A DNA stretch of 64,000 bases from contig NZ_CP144555.1 of the NCBI RefSeq assembly GCF_036607905.1, forward strand, positions 5,828,001 through 5,892,000. Reading direction: 5' to 3'. Under the pieces are notes generated by a model that made no database searches, was not told where the DNA came from, and saw nothing but the letters and a program-made list of their open reading frames with translations. Origin of the DNA: Streptomyces sp. SCSIO 75703. GTDB lineage: Bacteria; Actinomycetota; Actinomycetes; Streptomycetales; Streptomycetaceae. Each line of letters begins with the position of its first letter. The first letter of the stretch is position 1. Below, one piece after another: positions 58,726-64,000 of this stretch. The position numbers and the translations under genes are program-made.

Positions 58726-58789
58726 CCCGGTGGCCCGGTGGCCCGGTGGCCCGGTGGCCCGGTGGCCCGGTGGCCCGGTGGCCCGGTGG
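58726..58789. repeat. Minisatellite: eight 8-bp tandem units
   Basis: CCCGGTGG is repeated eight times without interruption (64 bp), followed by a broken CCG. It lies in the short region between the divergently placed ends of the GNAT gene (5' end) and the DUF6493 gene (3' end), 16 bp from the latter's stop. The unit is not a multiple of three and no gene spans it. Slippage between strains is expected. Confidence 0.95.
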
Positions 58790-58804
58790 CCGCGGCGCCG
58801 GCCC

Positions 58805-61525
58805 TCACACGGCGGCCACCTCCTCGGCCCGCGCCCCGCCCGCCGGTGCCCCGTCCGTCAGCGCGTGGCGCAGCCGCCGGGCCTGGGTGACCAGCCGGGA
58901 CGCGCCGCGCCGGTCCGCCGCCCGCGCCAGGTGGGGCAGGTCGCCGCGGGCCCCCGTCCGCTCGGCGCACTCGGCGGCCACGGCCAGCAGGTCCCCGAGA
59001 CCACGGGCCGGCACCGACGCGTCGAGGTCCGCCAGCAGGCCGGGCAGCGCCCGGCGCAGCACGAGCCACACGGTGCGGTGCGCCCCGGTCGCCGCGGCCG
59101 TCCGCAGCGCGTCGGCCGCCCGCAGGGGCTTGACGGCCCCGGACCGCACCAGTTCCCCGAGGTCCGCCCCCAGCCGCGCGTGGTCGAGGCCGCCGCGCGC
59201 CGCGAGCACCAGCAGGGCGTCGACGCCGGCGAGGCGGTCCTCGGCGTGCCGCGCCCCGAGCCCGTACGCCAGGCACAGGTGCACGGACTCGCCCGCCGCG
59301 CCTTCCGCCTCCACGAGACGGGGGAGTATCGAGCAGGGGCCCCGCTCGTCGTCCACGGCGGCCATGGACAGATCGCGCAGCATGCGCGCCGCGACCAGCT
59401 CGGGCTGCTCGGGAAGCAGGCCGAGCCAGTGCTGACGGGCCCCGCTGTACCAGTGGTAGCAGTAGCCGCGGGCCAGGCTCGCGCCGAGCGGGGCGCGCAG
59501 CAGGCTCAGTGGTTCGGGGAGATTGTCGGGCAGTCCCGTGGCCGCCTCCGTCTCGACCAGGACGCGGGTGTCGTGGGTGAGGCGGGTGACCCGCGGCAGG
59601 GGCCCCTCGGGCGCGGTCAGCCAGGCCGCGAGGCGCGTGCCCTCCTCGGTGCCCAGCGCCGCCGCGCGCTCCGCCGCCGCTCCGGCCGCCGTACGGTCGG
59701 CGCGGCGCACCCGCAACAGGGCCTGACCGAAGTCGACGGGGGCGATCCGCGTGCCGAGGCGGCGGCAGGTCTCCAGCCGGTCCACCAGCTCGCCGGGCTC
59801 CAGCACTCCGGTGCCCCAGGACGGCGTGGCGAGCAGCAACGGCAGCGGGTCGTCGATCAGCCGCCGGGCGATCTCCTCGAGCCGAGCCTCGAAGGGCCGG
59901 GCCAGGGAGCCGTGCGGGCAGGCGGTGTCCGGGGACGGCTGGCGCCGGATGCGCGCCGCGCCGGTCAGGGTCGCCAGCAGGAGGTCGAACCCACCGCCCG
60001 AGTCGAGCGGGACGTGGCGTCGTTCGAAGGAGGAGGCCACCTCGTGCCGGTCCCGGAACCGCCGGGGGCCGGCCCACCAACGGCGGCTGATCACCGGTTC
60101 GAGCGCGCTCAGCAACTCCTCCCGGTCCCGGTGCGCGTGCCGGACGAGGCCGTCCAGCGCGCGTTCGAAGGTGGCGACGTCCCCGCCGGACGCCAGCAGC
60201 GCGCCGATCTCCTCGGCCAGCTCGACCGCGGACCCGGGCGCCGGGGCCAGGCGGACCGGCCGGGGGACGGGAGGCAGCACCTCCGTGTGCCCGGCCGGCT
60301 CCTGGGCCGCGGGCGTCACCCCCAGGGCGCGGGCCGCGCGGGTGCGCAGGGCCGGGACCAACCCCCCTGCGGCCTCGGCGAGACCGGCCCGCAGCTCCGG
60401 GGCGGCGGCCTCGCCGAGGTGCCGCTCGACCAGCTTGAGCGCCCGCTCCTGGAGGTCGGAGTCCTCGTGCCCGAAGACCTGGGCGACGGCCGGCAGCACC
60501 TCCCCGGCCGCCGCCGGGTCCCGGGTCAGCACCTTGCCGAGCAGCACGAGCTGCGCCCGCACGAGTTTGCGTTCCGGACGGAACAGCACCGCCTCCGTCA
60601 GCTCCGTCAGGTGACGCGGCGACACCTCGCCGTCCAGGGCGAGGGCGCCCAGCACCGCCTGGGCGTGCGCGGCGACCGGTGCCGGCCCGTCCGAGGCCAG
60701 GGCCAGCCAGTCGGAGATCCGCCCGCGCTCCTCCTCCCGGGTGAGCGCCAGCTCCCGCAGCAGGCGCAGGAAGACCCGCTGGTCGACGAGGTTCCCCCCG
60801 CGCAGCAGCCGGGCCACGCAGGCGTCGACCGTCGCCGCCCGGTCGAGCGTGCCGTCGGCGACCAGCCGGTACAGCGACCCGATCCAGGTGTCGGGGCCGT
60901 CGCCGGACGGCCAGTCCAGCCAGGAACCGAGGCCGTCGGTCCGGAAGAGCGCGGCCACCAGCTCCCTCAGCCGTGGCTCCGCGCGGAGCCGGTCGAGGAG
61001 CGTGTCGTCGCGCCGGCCGGCACGGTTCACCGAGTCGACCCAGGCCCGCACGTACGCGTCCGTCGTCGGTATCGGGGCGCCGGAGAGCCGTGCCAGCCCG
61101 GACATCAGCTCGTAGGGGACCCGTGCCGTGAAGGGCCGTGCGGCGAGCCGCCGCACCACGTCGGCGAGCCAGCGGGGCTCCCGGTCGCCCAGGATGTCGA
61201 TCAGTACCGCGGGCCGCGCCTGCGACCAGCGCATGTCGCTCGCCGCGAGCCAGCTCGACACGGCGACCGCGCCCGTCTGGCAGGCGGCGCCCGCCGCGTG
61301 CAGCGCCGGATGGGCCCGGCGCACCTCCGCCGACCAGCGGGCCGCCCTCAGCTCCCCGCGCAGCTCCTTCAACGCGGGGAACAACGCCCGGCGTTCGGGG
61401 TCGGTCATGCCGTCGAGCAGGCGCACCACCTCCGTCGTCCGGCCGGCCCGCACCGCGTCCAGCACGGCCGCGGCCACCGGGGCCGGAGCGGCCGTCGTGG
61501 GCGTCGCCTTCGCCGCCGTCGTCAT
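58805..61525 (-). CDS. DUF6493 family protein
   Basis: The 906-residue cytosolic protein is largely helical with HEAT-like repeats. Recognisable Streptomyces-conserved stretches include GAACQTGAVAVSSWLAASDM, WLADVVRRLAARPFTARVPY, LRGGNLVDQRVFLRLLRELA, AVLFRPERKLVRAQLVLLGK and the C-terminal HTVWLVLRRALPGLLA-like helices. I recall this as DUF6493, always beside a SWIM zinc-finger gene. The start codon overlaps the stop of the SWIM gene by one base (TGATG), so the two are coupled and probably form a complex. No catalytic motif is visible; function unknown. Confidence 0.85.
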   Translation of the reverse strand: MTTAAKATPTTAAPAPVAAAVLDAVRAGRTTEVVRLLDGMTDPERRALFPALKELRGELRAARWSAEVRRAHPALHAAGAACQTGAVAVSSWLAASDMRWSQARPAVLIDILGDREPRWLADVVRRLAARPFTARVPYELMSGLARLSGAPIPTTDAYVRAWVDSVNRAGRRDDTLLDRLRAEPRLRELVAALFRTDGLGSWLDWPSGDGPDTWIGSLYRLVADGTLDRAATVDACVARLLRGGNLVDQRVFLRLLRELALTREEERGRISDWLALASDGPAPVAAHAQAVLGALALDGEVSPRHLTELTEAVLFRPERKLVRAQLVLLGKVLTRDPAAAGEVLPAVAQVFGHEDSDLQERALKLVERHLGEAAAPELRAGLAEAAGGLVPALRTRAARALGVTPAAQEPAGHTEVLPPVPRPVRLAPAPGSAVELAEEIGALLASGGDVATFERALDGLVRHAHRDREELLSALEPVISRRWWAGPRRFRDRHEVASSFERRHVPLDSGGGFDLLLATLTGAARIRRQPSPDTACPHGSLARPFEARLEEIARRLIDDPLPLLLATPSWGTGVLEPGELVDRLETCRRLGTRIAPVDFGQALLRVRRADRTAAGAAAERAAALGTEEGTRLAAWLTAPEGPLPRVTRLTHDTRVLVETEAATGLPDNLPEPLSLLRAPLGASLARGYCYHWYSGARQHWLGLLPEQPELVAARMLRDLSMAAVDDERGPCSILPRLVEAEGAAGESVHLCLAYGLGARHAEDRLAGVDALLVLAARGGLDHARLGADLGELVRSGAVKPLRAADALRTAAATGAHRTVWLVLRRALPGLLADLDASVPARGLGDLLAVAAECAERTGARGDLPHLARAADRRGASRLVTQARRLRHALTDGAPAGGARAEEVAAV

Positions 61526-62925
61526 CACGCGTTCTCCCCGGTCCCGATCGCCGTCTTCCGTGCCGCGGCACCACGCCGCGCCATCCGCACCGCCAGCGCG
61601 TGCTTGCAGGGGCCGCGCCCGCCCCGGTACGTGGCCCACCACAGGCAACTGCACGTCAGCACCCCGCCGGCCTCGCGCACCCGGTGCACGTGGCCGTCCT
61701 CGGCGGTCACCGTCCCCACCGCGCCGTCCAGCGTGACCGCGCCCGCCGCCACCAGGGCCTGGGCCGAGCGCAGCCGGGGGTTGTGCCGCTCCACGCGCCC
61801 CGCGTCGTACGGCAGCTCCCGGTGGAAGTAGGCCGCCTCCGCCGGGTCGTAACCGACCCGCCCCGAGGTGCCCAGGCGGACCAGCGCGGCGCGCACCCGC
61901 TCGGCGCGCAGGCCCGAGGCGGTGGCGAGGTCGGCGATGTCGATGCGGGGCTCCCAGGCGAGGAGCACCGAGACCAGCTCGGCGTCGTCGGCGGCCTCGT
62001 CGGTGGCGAGGGCGTCGAGCACCCCGCCCTCGCCGGAGAAACCGCGCGAGGCGTCCGGGGACACGGTGAGCGTCAGTCGCATCCCCGGCAGGACCAGCTC
62101 CCATGCGGAGGCGGTGGCCGCCGAGCCCGGCGTCGTACGGGGCCCGTAGACCCGCAGGGACGTCGCGTGACGCAGGGCGCGGCGCAGGGCGACCAGCCGC
62201 TCGGGGCCGGGCAGGCAGACCGCGCCGGGCACGGCCCGGGTGGTCGGCCGCAGGGTGCGTCCGGACGGCACCACCCACCGCGGGGCCGCCGCGGTGCTCT
62301 TGCCGCCGCCCGGCAGCGAGCGCAGGAAGCGGACCGCCTCGGCGGCGTCCAGCTCGGCCCGGAGATCGAAGCCGGCCGCGATCACCTGGGCCTCGGCGAA
62401 ACCGCGCAGCCACCGGTCCGGCAACGGCACCTTCTTCTCCACGACGGGCCCGTCCAGGGTGGTGACGGCCAGCTCCTCCGGGCCGACCCGCAGGTGCAGG
62501 GGATCGTCGGCGCCTATGCGCGACAGGGCCTCGCGCAGTGGGTCGTTGACGTCGACGTTGGTCGTGCCGTGTCCCACCTCGCCGCCGTCGAGGCCCGCCT
62601 CCAGCACGTCCAGGCGGGCGTACACCCCGCCGCAGCCGGAGAAGGACTCGAAGCGGAGCCGGTCGCCGTTGCCCGTCACCACCGGGTCCAGTGAGGCGCG
62701 CAACTGCGGCTGGTAGTAGCGGGCGGCGGCCACGTCGGCCACCGCGAGCAGCGCCGCCGACGCCTTCTGGGGCGATGTCAGGAAACCCGCGAAGAACCGG
62801 GGATGGTCCACCGTCCCGGACGGGGTCGCCCCCTGGGAGGTCTCCAGTCCCAGGCGCTGTCCGCCCGCGGAGGAATCCAGCACGGAGGGTCGTCGATAGG
62901 CCACGGCCTGCACAGATCGCGTCAT
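61525..62925 (-). CDS. SWIM zinc-finger family protein
   Basis: The 466-residue protein ends in a SWIM finger, CxCx(n)CxH: LTCSCLWW followed by GPCKHALAVRMARRG. The preceding 400 residues form a conserved actinobacterial domain (FFAGFLTSPQKASAALLAVA, RFESFSGCGGVYARLDVLEA, NVDVNDPLREALSRIGADDP) with a winged-helix-like segment near residue 340 (ATASGLRAERVRAALVRLGT). SWIM fingers bind DNA or protein. TACGGT on the minus strand (62932-62937) lies 6 bases before the ATG, implying a leaderless message. It precedes and is coupled to the DUF6493 gene. The MoxR/VWA genes that sometimes accompany such proteins are absent here. Confidence 0.88.
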   Translation of the reverse strand: MTRSVQAVAYRRPSVLDSSAGGQRLGLETSQGATPSGTVDHPRFFAGFLTSPQKASAALLAVADVAAARYYQPQLRASLDPVVTGNGDRLRFESFSGCGGVYARLDVLEAGLDGGEVGHGTTNVDVNDPLREALSRIGADDPLHLRVGPEELAVTTLDGPVVEKKVPLPDRWLRGFAEAQVIAAGFDLRAELDAAEAVRFLRSLPGGGKSTAAAPRWVVPSGRTLRPTTRAVPGAVCLPGPERLVALRRALRHATSLRVYGPRTTPGSAATASAWELVLPGMRLTLTVSPDASRGFSGEGGVLDALATDEAADDAELVSVLLAWEPRIDIADLATASGLRAERVRAALVRLGTSGRVGYDPAEAAYFHRELPYDAGRVERHNPRLRSAQALVAAGAVTLDGAVGTVTAEDGHVHRVREAGGVLTCSCLWWATYRGGRGPCKHALAVRMARRGAAARKTAIGTGENA

Positions 62926-63281
62926 GGGAAAACCGTAGGGACGACCACTGACAACGTGCTCCCACCTGCGGAAACCTCCCTGTGGGAGGAGAGGTTGGCA
63001 GGTGCCGGGAGCGGACGGGGCGTCACCGCGACGGCGGGGAGGGGCGATCCGGCCCGAGCCGCCCACCCGGCACGCGTCGAGTGGAGCAGCGGATGGCCGT
63101 GAGGGGACGTGGAGGGAAACGCGTCGACGCGGACTGGCGCCGATCGGCACGGACTGACGTCGATCGGCGCGGACCGAAGCGGATCGGCACGGTCCGTGGC
63201 GGGTCGGCACGGTCCGTGGCGTCGACGCGCGCCCCCAGCGCGCCGCCCCGCCCCGACACCCTCCCTGCGCCCGCGCCCCGC
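62926..63281. other. Repeat-bearing intergenic region
   Basis: No gene is supported in these 356 bases. CCTCCC, TGT, GGGAGG (62975-62989) is a perfect palindrome upstream of the SWIM gene. A 20-bp tandem repeat fills 63121-63220. The frames through the repeats code Arg/Ser-rich peptides typical of shadows. Confidence 0.6.
63121..63228. repeat. 20-bp tandem repeat flanked by a 10-bp palindrome
   Basis: Four adjacent 20-bp units at 63141, 63161, 63181 and 63201 share the core GATCGGC-CGG-C-G; the last two differ at two bases. A degenerate fifth unit precedes them at 63121-63140 (about 13 of 20 matches). The palindrome GCGTCGACGC stands at both ends (63121-63130 and 63219-63228). The block lies between the SWIM gene and the 3' end of the hydrolase gene, so it is not obviously an operator. 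Confidence 0.9.
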
Positions 63282-64000
63282 CTACAGCCCGCCCGCTCCG
63301 GCCGCCGCCGGCCGCGCCCCGGCGGCGCCCGTGTCCCCGCCCGCCCGGCTGCCGTCCAGCACCACGCGGGTGACCAGCGCCGGGTCGTCGCTCATCGGGA
63401 CGTGGCCGCAGCCGCGCAGCCGCACCAGCCGCGCCCGCGGGATCAGGTGCTTCGCCCGCACCCCCTGTCGCGGCAGCAGCAGCCGGTCCCGGTCGCCCCA
63501 CGCGACGGTGACCGGGATGCCCGGCAGGACGCCGGTGAAGCGGACGTCCCGCCCCGAGCGCAGCGTCTGCGCGAAGCCCTCGGCACCGGCCAGCGCCAAC
63601 GTCTCGGCGACCACCGCCTCCGGCGCGCGCTGCCCGGGACGGGCGTAGATCGTGCTGGTCAGGGCGGTGCGCCCGGGGGCCGTGCGGGACAGCCGCTCGA
63701 CCAGGGGCAACGGCATGCTCCGTGCGGCGTACCGCATCCCGCGCAGCACGCCGAAGGCGTAGCGCCGCTCGGCGGGCGACCAGAAACCGGCCGGGGACAG
63801 GGCCGTCACCGACCGGGCGAGTCCGGCGCCCCCCAGCTCCAGGGCGAGCAGGCCGCCGAGCGAGTTGCCCGCCACGTGCGGCCGGGCCACGCCGGCGGCC
63901 TCGCAGAAGGCGCCGAGCACGGCGGTGACCGTCGGCAGGTCGTAGTCGAGCCCGTGGGGCAGGGCGGGGGAGTCCCCGCAGCCGGGGAGGTCGACGGAGA
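63282..64000 (-). CDS. Alpha/beta hydrolase (5' truncated)
   Basis: The gene enters from the right edge; about 239 residues of its C-terminal part are visible. Features are SVDLPGCGDS (oxyanion strand region), the nucleophile elbow AGNSLGGLLAL with Ser, the acid in VAWGDRDRLLLP and the catalytic His in LRGCGHVPMSDDP: a complete triad of the alpha/beta hydrolase fold. No lid motif defines the substrate; it is an esterase, haloperoxidase-like enzyme or similar. The C-terminal 25 residues are Gly/Ala-rich. Confidence 0.92.
   Translation of the reverse strand, partial: SVDLPGCGDSPALPHGLDYDLPTVTAVLGAFCEAAGVARPHVAGNSLGGLLALELGGAGLARSVTALSPAGFWSPAERRYAFGVLRGMRYAARSMPLPLVERLSRTAPGRTALTSTIYARPGQRAPEAVVAETLALAGAEGFAQTLRSGRDVRFTGVLPGIPVTVAWGDRDRLLLPRQGVRAKHLIPRARLVRLRGCGHVPMSDDPALVTRVVLDGSRAGGDTGAAGARPAAAGAGGL

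Noticed and set aside
58726..58789. CRISPR array or coding repeat
   Set aside because: The 8-bp unit is too short for CRISPR and is out of frame with both neighbouring genes.
58730..61831. 1033-codon plus-strand frame opposite DUF6493 and through the minisatellite
   Set aside because: It consists of Gly/Arg/Gln shadow sequence; the minisatellite is out of frame with any conserved protein.
63121..63228. CRISPR array
   Set aside because: The 20-bp units are directly adjacent with no unique spacers and no cas genes are nearby.
1..64000. tRNA or rRNA genes
   Set aside because: No cloverleaf with a TTCGAATC-type T-arm or rRNA signature was noticed; a tRNAscan run would settle this.

Overview
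The window is high-GC actinobacterial DNA, almost certainly a Streptomyces chromosome. The evidence is extreme third-position GC, frequent GTG/TTG starts, 4-bp GTGA/ATGA gene overlaps, many apparently leaderless genes with a TANNNT box 5-8 bases before the start codon, and typical Streptomyces families (DUF5999, PadR/Clp-N pair, SWIM/DUF6493 pair, class IV lanthipeptide genes). About 59 protein genes are called. No rRNA, tRNA, CRISPR array, insertion sequence or prophage was seen.

Layout. 1-1277: end of a carbohydrate ABC importer (two permeases). 1347-5500: DUF5999 protein, an unknown protein, a glutamate-cysteine ligase-type enzyme and a CPBP membrane protein. 5592-8028: PhzF isomerase, a PadR repressor with a Gly/His-rich head, and a Clp-N-like protein preceded by a structured RNA hairpin. 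8217-15961: three separate DMT/EamA exporters, one behind a leaderless Leu-rich leader peptide with hairpins, plus a MocR/PNPOx divergent pair, a LysR regulator, a PPOX flavoprotein and a Tat-exported Rieske lipoprotein. 15962-22169: a repeat-bearing noncoding stretch, then a complete class IV lanthipeptide locus of the venezuelin type (synthetase lanL, 50-residue precursor lanA, ABC exporter lanT-lanH) with hairpins on both sides of lanA.

22320-34200: HipA-like kinase with DUF3037 partner, a FabG/SDR pair behind a near-consensus promoter, an oligopeptide-type binding lipoprotein, uracil-DNA glycosylase, a TetR-controlled FAD monooxygenase/Gfo-Idh-MocA operon with twin palindromic operators, and apolipoprotein N-acyltransferase. 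34712-42821: an SDR behind a palindrome, UppP, TVP38, spermidine-synthase-like, thioesterase, DedA, gamma carbonic anhydrase and hexapeptide acyltransferase genes. 42976-48542: XRE-cupin regulator, CDF metal exporter with divergent ArsR, CoA-binding protein, a CysRS-like relic, YigZ, and a membrane-anchored Mrr-type nuclease. 49033-53186: SbcD-SbcC. 53590-64000: DUF885 peptidase-like protein, AsnC regulator divergent from a methionine gamma-lyase-like enzyme, a membrane-ACT-GNAT fusion, the SWIM/DUF6493 pair between two tandem-repeat tracts, and a truncated alpha/beta hydrolase.

Most of the window looks like ordinary chromosome. The strongest accessory signal is the lanthipeptide locus. The most interesting unexplained structures are the leader/attenuator at 9189-9400, the GNRA-capped hairpin at 7372-7408, and two tandem repeat tracts (8 x 8 bp at 58726; 4-5 x 20 bp at 63121) flanking the SWIM/DUF6493 genes. 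All family assignments come from reading the translations; no database search was run.
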